IMG/VR virus record: IMGVR_UViG_3300021964_007369
Coordinates: 1 to 64,000 of that record
DNA: 64,000 nucleotides
DNA from: a virus
Reading direction: 5' to 3' (one strand)
The first letter of the stretch is position 1, and each line of letters opens with the position of its first letter. Positions 15,051-22,947 of this stretch are shown here, in pieces. The notes below the pieces were generated by a model. It had not been told where the DNA came from. It ran no database searches and saw nothing but the letters and a program-made list of their open reading frames with translations. The position numbers and the translations under genes are program-made.

Positions 15051-16136
15051 ATGGAAAACATCGCAACACGTACTGTCACACCTAATGGGGCTAAAAAATC
15101 AATTACACGAGCTTTTAAAAAGCAACGTCCAATTTTTATATGGGGTCCCCCAGGTATTGGCAAATCAGACATTGTACATCAAATTGGAGCATCTATGGAT
15201 GCACATACAATTGATGTTCGACTATCACTTTGGGAACCTACAGACATTAAAGGTATTCCTTATTACAGTGCAAATGACAACTGTATGTCTTGGGCACCAC
15301 CACAAGAACTACCTACTGCCGAAATGGCAAAGAAACATAAATGGATTATTTTGTTTTTAGACGAAATGAATTCAGCGGCACCAGCAGTACAAGCGGCCGC
15401 ATACCAACTTATTCTTAACCGTAAGGTTGGTACTTATAAATTACCAGACAATGTTCTTATTGTAGCCGCAGGTAACCGTGATGCTGACAAAGGCGTTACG
15501 TATCGTATGCCAGCACCGTTGGCTAACCGTTTTGTTCACTTAGAAATGGCTGTGGACTTTGATGATTGGTTTCAATGGGCTGTAGCAAATAACATCCATA
15601 AAGATGTTGTAGGTTACCTTACTTTTAGTAAAAAAGATTTATATGATTTCGATCCTAAGTCACCAAGTCGTTCTTTTGCAACACCTCGTTCATGGTCGTT
15701 TGTATCAGAATTACTTGAGGATGACGATGACGAAAATACAACTACTGACCTAGTTAGTGGTTCAGTTGGTGAAGGCCTTGGAGTGAAGTTTATGGCACAC
15801 CGTAAAGTTGCTGGGCAGATGCCTAACCCTACCGACATTCTTGCAGGTAAGGTTAAGGAGCTCAACAATAAGGAAATCAGTGCGATGTATTCCTTAACAG
15901 TGTCTCTTTGCTACGAGCTTAAAGAAGCCTGCGACAAAAACGATAAAAAGTTTGACGACAAAGTTAATAACTTTTTACGTTTTGCTATGGATAACTTCGA
16001 CACTGAATTGGTTGTAATGGGTATTAAATTAGCCCTCACACAATATTCATTACCTATCGATCCAGACGAAGTTAAGTGTTTTGACGAATTTCATGAACGT
16101 TTTGGCAAGTATATTACTGCCGCACAAAAGGCTTAA
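15051..16136 (+). CDS. MoxR-family AAA+ ATPase
   Basis: The 361-residue protein has Walker A GPPGIGKS (32-39), Walker B LFLDE (101-105) and a sensor 1-like IVAAGNRD. MoxR proteins are AAA+ chaperones that act on a partner with a von Willebrand A domain, and such a protein is encoded next. ATG 15051 has the Shine-Dalgarno AGAGAGG; ATG 15015 is an in-frame alternative. The gene is followed by a 12-bp hairpin. In a phage the pair may remodel or insert a metal into a target complex, but the target is not evident. Confidence 0.82.
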   Translation: MENIATRTVTPNGAKKSITRAFKKQRPIFIWGPPGIGKSDIVHQIGASMDAHTIDVRLSLWEPTDIKGIPYYSANDNCMSWAPPQELPTAEMAKKHKWIILFLDEMNSAAPAVQAAAYQLILNRKVGTYKLPDNVLIVAAGNRDADKGVTYRMPAPLANRFVHLEMAVDFDDWFQWAVANNIHKDVVGYLTFSKKDLYDFDPKSPSRSFATPRSWSFVSELLEDDDDENTTTDLVSGSVGEGLGVKFMAHRKVAGQMPNPTDILAGKVKELNNKEISAMYSLTVSLCYELKEACDKNDKKFDDKVNNFLRFAMDNFDTELVVMGIKLALTQYSLPIDPDEVKCFDEFHERFGKYITAAQKA

Positions 16137-16141
16137 CCAAA

Positions 16142-16171
16142 AAAGAGTAGGAGTTAAGTCTCCTACTCTTT
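16142..16171 (+). terminator. Perfect 12-bp hairpin after the MoxR gene
   Basis: AAAGAGTAGGAG (16142-16153) pairs exactly with CTCCTACTCTTT (16160-16171) across a 6-base loop. An A-run precedes it and the U-run after is short, so it is a plausible but weak intrinsic terminator, possibly an mRNA-stabilising stem. A new promoter begins 12 bases later. Confidence 0.6.
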
Positions 16172-16182
16172 ACCAATCTTGG

Positions 16183-16211
16183 TTGACATTTAGCGTTAAT
16201 GATCGTATAAT
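16183..16211 (+). promoter_or_regulatory. Perfect sigma70 promoter for the VWA gene
   Basis: TTGACA at 16183-16188, TATAAT at 16206-16211, 17-base spacer; ATG 16236 follows with AAGGAGAG upstream. Confidence 0.8.
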
Positions 16212-16235
16212 TAATAACATAGCAAGGAGAGAAAC

Positions 16236-17552
16236 ATGAGTGCAGTAGCAGGTAAAAAACATTGGTCACCAAATCCAGACATTACTCCAGACGAACTGGA
16301 AGAAATGCGTGTTGATGTACTTGATCGTATTATTGTAGCACGAATTGGTCTACTTTTAAGACATCCTTTCTTTGGTAATATGGCAACACGTCTGCGTATT
16401 AAGAGTGCAGATGACTGGTGCCCAACTGCCGCAGTTGACGGTAAAAATTTATATTTTAACACACAGTTTTTTAATTCAATGGATAATAAAGAAATTGAAT
16501 TTGTAATTGCACACGAAATTTTACATTGTGTATTTGATCACTTAGAACGTAGGGCTTGGCAAGGTCGTGACTTAGATCCTATGGTTAGTAATATTGCACA
16601 AGACTATATTGTAAATAATACACTTGTAAGAGATAATATTGGTACTAAGCCTAAACTAGTAGACTGTTTTCAAGACTTTAAATATGACGGTTGGACTTCA
16701 GAAGAAGTATATGAAGATATTTTTGAAAAGTATGACAATGAAGAACTTCAAGCATTAGGTGAACTTTTAGATGAACATCTTGATCTAAATGATAGTGATG
16801 CTGGCGGAGCACCTAATGAAAATGATCCTAAGAAAGATACAAATAATGATAACGGCAATAAGAGTGTAAAGGCACCAAAGTATTCGAAAGAAGAACTAAA
16901 GAAAATTAGAGACAGTGTAAAAGAAGGTATGATGCAGGCGGCACAAGCGGCCGGTGCAGGTAATCTTCCTAAAGAAGTTCAACGTATGATTACTGAGTTA
17001 ACTGAACCTAAGATGAACTGGCGTGAGCTTATTCGTCAACAGATTCAGTCAACTATTAGAAATGATTACACTTTTGCTCGTCCTTCACGTAAAGGATGGC
17101 ATACTGGAGTTATACTTCCAGGTATGAACTTTGATGAACAAATTGATCTTTGTATTGCATTTGATATGAGTGGTTCAATTGGTGGCGATATGCCTAGAGA
17201 TTTCTTAAGTGAAGTTAAAGGCATATGTGACGAATTTAAAGAATATAACATTAAGATTTGGTGTTTTGACACAAGTGTTTATGGCGAACAAGATTTTGCT
17301 TCAGACAACGGTGATGACATTAGTGAGTATCAGCCTATTGGTGGAGGAGGTACTGATTTTGATGTGAACTGGACATATATGAAAGAAAATGATATTATTC
17401 CTAAAAAGTTTATCATGTTTACAGATGGTTATCCTTGGAGTAGTTGGGGCGATCCAGACTATTGTGATACTGTATTCGTAATACATAGTAATAGAAAAAA
17501 AGATATCCAGGCACCTTTTGGAACTACTGCACACTATGAAGCAAATGTCTAA
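16236..17552 (+). CDS. VWA-domain protein with an N-terminal zincin-like motif (MoxR partner)
   Basis: The 438-residue protein is the usual MoxR partner type. HEILHCVFDHLERR (from His93) is an HExxH zinc-protease-like motif, as in DUF2201/VWA-like metallopeptidases. An acidic, low-complexity linker follows at about 170-210. The C-terminal VWA domain opens with the MIDAS motif DMSGS (310-314), followed by GGGGTDF and MFTDGYP. It is placed one promoter after the MoxR gene, so the two are co-regulated but separately transcribed. Whether the peptidase is active cannot be judged. Confidence 0.8.
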   Translation: MSAVAGKKHWSPNPDITPDELEEMRVDVLDRIIVARIGLLLRHPFFGNMATRLRIKSADDWCPTAAVDGKNLYFNTQFFNSMDNKEIEFVIAHEILHCVFDHLERRAWQGRDLDPMVSNIAQDYIVNNTLVRDNIGTKPKLVDCFQDFKYDGWTSEEVYEDIFEKYDNEELQALGELLDEHLDLNDSDAGGAPNENDPKKDTNNDNGNKSVKAPKYSKEELKKIRDSVKEGMMQAAQAAGAGNLPKEVQRMITELTEPKMNWRELIRQQIQSTIRNDYTFARPSRKGWHTGVILPGMNFDEQIDLCIAFDMSGSIGGDMPRDFLSEVKGICDEFKEYNIKIWCFDTSVYGEQDFASDNGDDISEYQPIGGGGTDFDVNWTYMKENDIIPKKFIMFTDGYPWSSWGDPDYCDTVFVIHSNRKKDIQAPFGTTAHYEANV

Positions 17553-17826
17553 AGCATTAAATCCGAATAATTTTTTTCAGATACGCAAACTGAATTTTGA
17601 AGCGCCGCATCTCGAATATATAGATCTGCCATTTACATATAATATTGAATCTAGTTTAGAAAAATGGATTACTAAGCATTGTAAAAACAGATTTTTTATA
17701 AAAAAGACTATTAGTGTAGGAAATAACCAAGAAACCAGCCTAAATTTTAAGATGCGTGTAGGATTTGAAGATCCTAAAGAAATGTCATATTTCGTTTTGG
17801 CGTGTCCACTTTTAAAATACAAGTAA
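17545..17826 (+). CDS. Small phage protein, unknown function
   Basis: A 93-residue protein (MSKALNPNNFFQIRKL...) with mixed beta strands and basic residues and no known motif. I chose ATG 17545, which overlaps the VWA stop by 8 bases. ATG 17536 is an alternative. A 29-base gap with a good Shine-Dalgarno separates it from the next gene. Confidence 0.5.
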   Translation: MSKALNPNNFFQIRKLNFEAPHLEYIDLPFTYNIESSLEKWITKHCKNRFFIKKTISVGNNQETSLNFKMRVGFEDPKEMSYFVLACPLLKYK

Positions 17827-17855
17827 ATAATATACACAGTTAACGGAGGAAAAGA

Positions 17856-18125
17856 ATGACTGAAGAAACAAAAGCCCCTCAAGTAGCGGGTACACAACAA
17901 GCACCGGCACAGCCAGAGGTTCCTGTAGAACTAACTATTCAGGACTTAGGCGTCATTAGATCAATTATTGACGTGGCAAGCCAACGCGGTGCGTTCAAAG
18001 CAAATGAACTAGAAGCAGTTGGTAAAACTTATAACAAACTAGAAACTTTTCTAGATACTGTTCAGAAAAAATCTGAAGAGGCTAAAGCGGCTCAAGAGGC
18101 CCAAGGAGAGAAGAAAAATGGCTAA
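17856..18125 (+). CDS. Small acidic/Ala-rich phage protein
   Basis: An 89-residue protein with a Pro/Ala/Gln-rich N-terminus, a conserved-looking helix (LTIQDLGVIRSIIDVAS, then QRGAFKANEL) and a Lys/Glu/Ala-rich coiled end. It has a very strong ribosome site, CGGAGGAAAAG. It overlaps the next gene by 8 bases. Function unknown; I recall similar short genes in marine T4-like phages. Confidence 0.6.
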   Translation: MTEETKAPQVAGTQQAPAQPEVPVELTIQDLGVIRSIIDVASQRGAFKANELEAVGKTYNKLETFLDTVQKKSEEAKAAQEAQGEKKNG

Positions 18126-18756
18126 TATAAAACATGTAGGACGTTTAAAAAGTAACCAACGTAAAGTTGCAGTTGCTTTTCGTGTTCTACCAAATAACCC
18201 TAATCATGCACTAGTTGTAGACACTGCAAGTCTAAGTGATGCAGATCATGATAGTTTAATGAAGCTGATTGAATCTCCAGCAGGACAAGAGGCACACGAA
18301 CTTGCTGAAGCAATGGACAGAACTTCATTACAAGATGGAGCTCGCATGTTACCAAGATTTCATGCTACTGGAAGACTTCAAAAGGTTCCAACTGATCAAA
18401 TCGAAATGACACCAAACAATCAAACTGCAATTTTACTTTCTGAAATTAACTCAGCAGTAGCAGAACAAAAAGGTGTTACAGTAGCAGATCTTGCTATGAA
18501 TGATGGCGGCAATCCTGCAAGTACAACTGAAACTGTAGGCACTATTAACGAAATGCCAAAAGCAAAAGATACTAATGTATTAGCAGAAGCTGATGCGGCA
18601 CGTATTCAAGCACCATCTGATGGAGTGATCTCCGATGAAGATTTAGCGGCTAGTTATAGATCACAAGCTGACTCAATGTTTAAGGAAGCGAAAAGGTTAC
18701 GTGAACAAGCTGAAGAGCTTTCACCGACCAAGAAGAAGAAAAAAGAAAACGTATAA
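18118..18756 (+). CDS. Conserved phage protein, possibly structural, unknown function
   Basis: A 212-residue protein, helical and Ala/Asp-rich, ending in a Lys-rich tail (SPTKKKKKENV). It contains VAFRVLPNNPNHALVVDT near residue 20, suggesting a compact alpha/beta domain, followed by a disordered-looking region. No catalytic motif is seen. It is coupled to the previous gene by an overlap and is likely co-expressed with it. Confidence 0.55.
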   Translation: MANIKHVGRLKSNQRKVAVAFRVLPNNPNHALVVDTASLSDADHDSLMKLIESPAGQEAHELAEAMDRTSLQDGARMLPRFHATGRLQKVPTDQIEMTPNNQTAILLSEINSAVAEQKGVTVADLAMNDGGNPASTTETVGTINEMPKAKDTNVLAEADAARIQAPSDGVISDEDLAASYRSQADSMFKEAKRLREQAEELSPTKKKKKENV

Positions 18757-18788
18757 TTTTTTCTTCCGTAATTAAGTCGGGACGGTAA

Positions 18789-19103
18789 ATGAAACGTAAA
18801 AAGTTTCCTGCAGACGTAATACGACAGTGGCCTGAAGTTTTCAAAGATGTTGACGTACACAGTGTTCCTATGGAATATATAAACACTATACACGTAGAGT
18901 TCAATAACGGAAAAGTTTGGGATATTGATTGTAAAGCCAAACGGAGTATATCTAAGGATAGCAACCATGTCTCTAAAGAAATCGAAAAATTATTCGAAGA
19001 GTATGGTGATGCTATTAAGGGTGTAGACTTCCGTATCGACAGTCGAAGAGTTAAAAAAGATATCCAGAAAGAAACCAAAAGGTTTCTAAAAAGACGCAAG
19101 TAA
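18789..19103 (+). CDS. Small basic phage protein, unknown function
   Basis: A 104-residue Lys/Arg-rich protein. A beta-hairpin-like middle (TIHVEFNNGKVWDIDC) is flanked by basic helices and a tail KETKRFLKRRK. The charge suggests nucleic-acid or capsid contact. ATG 18789 has GGGACGG upstream. The stop is fused to the next ATG (TAATG). Confidence 0.5.
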   Translation: MKRKKFPADVIRQWPEVFKDVDVHSVPMEYINTIHVEFNNGKVWDIDCKAKRSISKDSNHVSKEIEKLFEEYGDAIKGVDFRIDSRRVKKDIQKETKRFLKRRK

Positions 19104-19738
19104 TGGGACCTGAAGGAAGTAATTTACGAATATCCGAAAGTGGACAAGAGTTTTTTGTTTTAGATCAATTAGGTTATAAACAAAACGGATACTTTATTGA
19201 TATTGGTGCATCCGACGGTGTTACTGCTAGTAATACTTTTATATTAGAAAAGTTTTATAAATGGCAGGGTGTTTGCGTTGATCCTAATCCTAGTACGCTA
19301 AAGAGCTTGTGTGGTGCAAGAGATAGCATAATAAGTGATCTCTGTGTGTACAACGAGTCAGGTAAAATACTACCGTTTAGATTTTTAGAAGACCAAACTC
19401 AATTTTTTGGATGGAACTTACGATCAGGTATTGAAGGTATTATTGAAGACCCAGGTGAAGATTTTGCTTATACTAATGTGTATAGCATCACACTATCAGA
19501 CTTAATAAAATTATATAAGGCACCTCCGATTATAGATTATATTAGTTTAGATTGCGAAGGAAGTGAGTCTTTAATACTAGATGCATTTGATTGGTCAGTA
19601 CACATTAACACTTTGACTGTCGAATTTGAAAACGAACAAAACCGTCAAAATATATTAAATATACTTGAAAAACAAGGTTTTCAGCGTCATATACGCTGTG
19701 ATAATGAAGACTGGTACGTGAACAATACAATTAAATAA
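19103..19738 (+). CDS. FkbM-family SAM-dependent methyltransferase
   Basis: The 211-residue protein has the FkbM pattern: YFIDIGASDGVTASNTF near residue 31 (SAM-binding motif I), FYKWQGVCVDPNPS (acidic strand end), and later YISLDCEGSESLILDAF, the FkbM signature. These enzymes methylate sugars or small metabolites, and they recur in surface polysaccharide and phage genomes. It joins the preceding gene at TAATG and sits just before a late promoter and a tail-fibre gene. Confidence 0.85.
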   Translation: MGPEGSNLRISESGQEFFVLDQLGYKQNGYFIDIGASDGVTASNTFILEKFYKWQGVCVDPNPSTLKSLCGARDSIISDLCVYNESGKILPFRFLEDQTQFFGWNLRSGIEGIIEDPGEDFAYTNVYSITLSDLIKLYKAPPIIDYISLDCEGSESLILDAFDWSVHINTLTVEFENEQNRQNILNILEKQGFQRHIRCDNEDWYVNNTIK

Positions 19739-19750
19739 ATGCAGGTAAGG

Positions 19751-19760
19751 CATAAATACA
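19751..19760 (+). promoter_or_regulatory. T4-type late promoter motif
   Basis: CATAAATACA, 26 bases before the tail-fibre-like gene at 19787, with AGGAG between. Matches other ATAAATAC motifs in the structural region. Confidence 0.6.
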
Positions 19761-19786
19761 TATAATAAAGAATCAGGAGACAAAGA

Positions 19787-20926
19787 ATGTCACTACGTTT
19801 GAGAAGAGGAACAGACGGCGAACGTCTAGCTATAACGCCAGAAGCAGGCGAACTAATATTCACTACGGATACTAAAACAGTATACGTTGGTGATGGATCT
19901 ACTGTAGGCGGTGTTGTTGTAAGTGCCGGCGGTGTTACTATTGAAGACTTAGGAGATACTAATATAGTATCAGTACAAGACGGAGATATATTAGGTTACA
20001 ATTCTTCAAACAGCAAATGGGAAGCAACTAGATACGTTACTACAGATATTACAGGTAGTGTATTTGCTAAAGATTCAGGAGTGCTTGTAGACTCAGATGC
20101 AGGGTTAGTTACAGGTACAGTAGACACAGATAGTGTTACAGCGTCAGGAACAATTACAGCAAACGCATTTGTTGGTGATATTACAGGCACAGTTACAGGA
20201 GATGTAGTAGGTGACGTGACTGGTAATCTAGTAGGTACTACAACAGGATATCATACAGGTGACGTAAGCGGTAGTTTATTTGCTATTGATTCTAGTGTAA
20301 TGGTTGATGCTATTAATGGCGATTTATTTGCAAATTCAACAAACACACGTGATGTAACGAACACACAAGGTACTTTAGTTTTAAGAGAATCTGCTTCTGC
20401 TGATAACAATAGAATTGAAATATCTTCTACTCAGATACAATTTATAGCTACAGGTCCATTAGTTGCTAATAACAACCATTTAAACGTTCAAAAGAACGAT
20501 GAAGCACATAGAATCACTATAGGTAGAGCAAACACAGATAGTAGTGCTTTTACTCCTACAACAGAAATAGCAAGACGTGTTTTCACAAGTAAGCAAGGTA
20601 CAGATGATTCTACAGCATTATTAACAGAAACTATTTCACAACAACAATGGACATTACTTCCTTCTCCAAACGGAACTATTGACTACACAAAAACAATACG
20701 TTTCCATAATGAAGGAAAATTAGGTATTAACGGAACAGTAAGTTCAGAGCCTGATGCAAACCTACATGTAACAGGTAATGCAAAACTTACTGAAGAATTG
20801 TTACTTGGTAATATGACGACTACAGAACGTGATGCATTGACAGCCGCTAACGGAATGATGTTGTATAACACAACTGATAATAAATTCCAAGGTTACGAAA
20901 ACGGCGCTTGGGTTAACTTAATTTAA
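19787..20926 (+). CDS. Tail-fibre-like structural protein
   Basis: The 379-residue protein begins MSLRLRRGTDGERLAIT..., then ELIFTTDTKTVYVGDGST, the N-terminal module common to phage fibre and receptor-binding proteins. The middle has short Gly/Val/Thr repeats (GDITGTVTGDVVGDVTGN), giving a beta-helical look, and the end has MLYNTTDNKFQGYENGAWV, a common tail-fibre C-terminal segment. It probably forms a trimeric fibre. It is on the plus strand while the other tail genes lie on the minus strand at 49-64 kb, so it is a separate late unit. Confidence 0.75.
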   Translation: MSLRLRRGTDGERLAITPEAGELIFTTDTKTVYVGDGSTVGGVVVSAGGVTIEDLGDTNIVSVQDGDILGYNSSNSKWEATRYVTTDITGSVFAKDSGVLVDSDAGLVTGTVDTDSVTASGTITANAFVGDITGTVTGDVVGDVTGNLVGTTTGYHTGDVSGSLFAIDSSVMVDAINGDLFANSTNTRDVTNTQGTLVLRESASADNNRIEISSTQIQFIATGPLVANNNHLNVQKNDEAHRITIGRANTDSSAFTPTTEIARRVFTSKQGTDDSTALLTETISQQQWTLLPSPNGTIDYTKTIRFHNEGKLGINGTVSSEPDANLHVTGNAKLTEELLLGNMTTTERDALTAANGMMLYNTTDNKFQGYENGAWVNLI

Positions 20927-20942
20927 GACTATATTTTAGCTT

Positions 20943-21007
20943 GGTATGTATGTACTCAGCAGTGTCTAAACACCGCTGTATGACGCTTATATTGCGTCTA
21001 AGATACC
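20943..21007. other. Three-way-junction-like inverted repeats between convergent genes
   Basis: GGTAT (20943-20947) can pair with ATACC (21003-21007) and encloses two hairpins. One is CAGC..GTGT/ACAC..GCTG with one A-C mismatch; the other is GACGC/GCGTC with a 7-base loop. It fills most of the 92-base gap between the convergent tail-fibre and oxygenase genes. A bidirectional terminator is the simplest reading. It lacks a U-run and is not a tRNA. Confidence 0.4.
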
Positions 21008-21018
21008 ATTAAATAGTA

Positions 21019-21675
21019 CTATTTCTTCCAAAAAGGATCAGTCCATTCATCTAGCAACTTGCTAGGACGACTAATTTTCATATTAAAAATACTGTGGTTT
21101 ATTAAATCACTGTATGCAGGATTACTTTCACCTGTCCAAGGCGCTCCAATACATAGCGTAATTTTTTCTTCATTGCCAGGTAATAAAGCATGTGGATGAG
21201 ATCCATCTAGTATGTATGTGTGATAACAATCTGGTACATGGATATTATTGTGATTGCTATCTATAAAATAAAGTTTATCAATGTTTCCATTTAATACAAT
21301 TCTAAATTTGTGTTGGCGCGAGCCTATTTCTTTTTCTGTGCTATCTAAATGAACGTTTAGTCCATGTCCGGCAGGAGTCTTTAATATTGTTACTCTACCT
21401 TCTGGAATCATCCAAGGAAAAATTTTTGTTTTCAAAATCCTTTGTGTATGGACACAGTTCTTAGTTGGATCAGTAAATTTGAAAACGCCGTCTTTTGTCT
21501 TTTTAGGATCTTGACCGCCTAGCAACCCTCCTGCATTATATACAGGTAACATTTTACAACCCCTAAACTCGTTGTAGTGCCAGTTTAAAGGACTTACACT
21601 TAACACTTCATCAAGCATAAGTTTTCTATCTTTATCAGTAATCTTTAGGTCTAACGCTGTAAATGTAAAATCCAT
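21019..21675 (-). CDS. Aspartyl/asparaginyl beta-hydroxylase-like Fe(II)/2OG oxygenase
   Basis: The 218-residue protein has the jelly-roll oxygenase signature. GLNVHLDSTEKE gives the HxD pair (His109, Asp111). KFRIVLNGN and YILDGSHPHAL give the later strand and a distal His (160 or 162). The family hydroxylates Asp/Asn or related substrates using 2-oxoglutarate. It is the last gene of the minus-strand block and ends next to the convergent tail-fibre gene. Four further oxygenases of this class lie upstream in the block (21687, 22944, 26491, 28375). Confidence 0.72.
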   Translation of the reverse strand: MDFTFTALDLKITDKDRKLMLDEVLSVSPLNWHYNEFRGCKMLPVYNAGGLLGGQDPKKTKDGVFKFTDPTKNCVHTQRILKTKIFPWMIPEGRVTILKTPAGHGLNVHLDSTEKEIGSRQHKFRIVLNGNIDKLYFIDSNHNNIHVPDCYHTYILDGSHPHALLPGNEEKITLCIGAPWTGESNPAYSDLINHSIFNMKISRPSKLLDEWTDPFWKK

Positions 21676-21686
21676 TATCTTGTTTC

Positions 21687-22409
21687 CTAAACAAGTGCAT
21701 AGCGTATGTGTTGTCTTACTACATCTGATGGAGTGCTATCTCTTTTATGAACTGTTTTAAAATTATTATACACTAGCAATTGGTTTGGTTTCCAATCATG
21801 CTTGTAAAATTTTGTGTTTTGCATAGCAGTTTGCAGTTCTTCTTCTAAATCTGTTTCTGTATATGCTTCACTAAAGAAATAATATTTTCCTGTGCTATCT
21901 TCTTTTACTAAAGGGTGTTCGGCTCTATTCTTCATTCTCCAAGCACGTTCGTGTACTGGTGAATCAAATTCGTAAGGATATTCTTCCTTACTCATATATT
22001 TTGTTATAGTATTCATACATCTTAGATTGCTCGCTTTATCTTGGAGTTCGGTTGTACTTTTATTGTAAGCATCTTGCATGTCTGCAAACCAGGTAGGACT
22101 ACTGCCCTTGTCGGCTCTAATACAATACAATCCTACGTACGGATGACAATCTTTGCTATATGCTCTGTCCTGGTGCCATAGCATATCGTGTGCATGATTT
22201 AATCTTTTGCCATGCTCATCATCGTGTCCTATAGTTACACGCTTTCTACCGTACATATCTTGATCTAATAAATTGCCGAATAACTCTACAGTATCTTCGT
22301 TAGCATCATCAATCACATATAAACTTACAACACCACTATGTAAATCATTAATTACATCTTCGTTTATGTCTTTTACATTTATTTTTTTAATAAACTGTCT
22401 TTGTGTCAT
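21687..22409 (-). CDS. TauD/TfdA-family Fe(II)/2OG dioxygenase
   Basis: The 240-residue protein has the canonical facial triad: LWHQDRAY (His79, Asp81) and TVHKRDS (His221), with a 2OG-binding Arg (232 or 236) in VVRQHIRY. Residues around RAEHPLVKE are typical of TauD-like enzymes, which hydroxylate or desaturate small acids. It is separated from the previous oxygenase by 11 bases, and its start overlaps the next upstream gene by 23 bases. Substrate unknown. Confidence 0.75.
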   Translation of the reverse strand: MTQRQFIKKINVKDINEDVINDLHSGVVSLYVIDDANEDTVELFGNLLDQDMYGRKRVTIGHDDEHGKRLNHAHDMLWHQDRAYSKDCHPYVGLYCIRADKGSSPTWFADMQDAYNKSTTELQDKASNLRCMNTITKYMSKEEYPYEFDSPVHERAWRMKNRAEHPLVKEDSTGKYYFFSEAYTETDLEEELQTAMQNTKFYKHDWKPNQLLVYNNFKTVHKRDSTPSDVVRQHIRYALV

Positions 22410-22947
22410 TTAATGTATTTCCTCCTAACCATACTATATATTGCCAACACTCATCACCATCACAAGGTGCTGTGCGCCACAGATCTTTTTCTAGTGTCCA
22501 ACCTTTGTATTTACTATTGTGTTCCATACCTCTGCACAGGTTGCGTATACTTCTTGGATTTTTATATTCGCGACTAATAAAAAATTTGCTAATTCCATAC
22601 TCTAGTTGGCAAAGTTCAATTTGTTGATCTGCTTGTTCGACAGCAAACGTACTCATTCCTTTTATATGGTATTTGTTTACTCTTAATCCAACTTGTTTAA
22701 TTTTGTTGCTTATATAGTATTTACTAAGCAATCGTACTCCGCCATTATAAAAGTCTCGTTTTCTAGCTACACTTCCGCATATGCAATCTCCGTCATCATC
22801 GTAGGTTACGCTATAATATATATGATCAGGATTATTTAAATCTTCTGGCTTATAATTATCAGGCAACCTGTTTAACGGATTTAATAAACTTTCTTCGAAA
22901 AGTTTTACTAGGTCCTTAGGAAGTGTAGGTGTAGTCAGTGTCTTCAT
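22387..22947 (-). CDS. Unknown protein, weakly GNAT-like
   Basis: The 186-residue protein has CICGSVARKRDFYNGGVR in the middle and a long region with FFISREYKNPRSIRNL. Alternating strands and basic residues give a GNAT acetyltransferase-like impression, but the diagnostic acetyl-CoA loop is not certain. It overlaps both flanking oxygenases by a few bases. Treat as a hypothetical protein. Confidence 0.5.
   Translation of the reverse strand: MKTLTTPTLPKDLVKLFEESLLNPLNRLPDNYKPEDLNNPDHIYYSVTYDDDGDCICGSVARKRDFYNGGVRLLSKYYISNKIKQVGLRVNKYHIKGMSTFAVEQADQQIELCQLEYGISKFFISREYKNPRSIRNLCRGMEHNSKYKGWTLEKDLWRTAPCDGDECWQYIVWLGGNTLNDTKTVY

Noticed and set aside
20943-21007. tRNA-like cloverleaf
   Set aside because: No D-arm, the anticodon arm has a 4-base loop, the acceptor pairing is only about 5 bp, and the T-loop consensus is missing.
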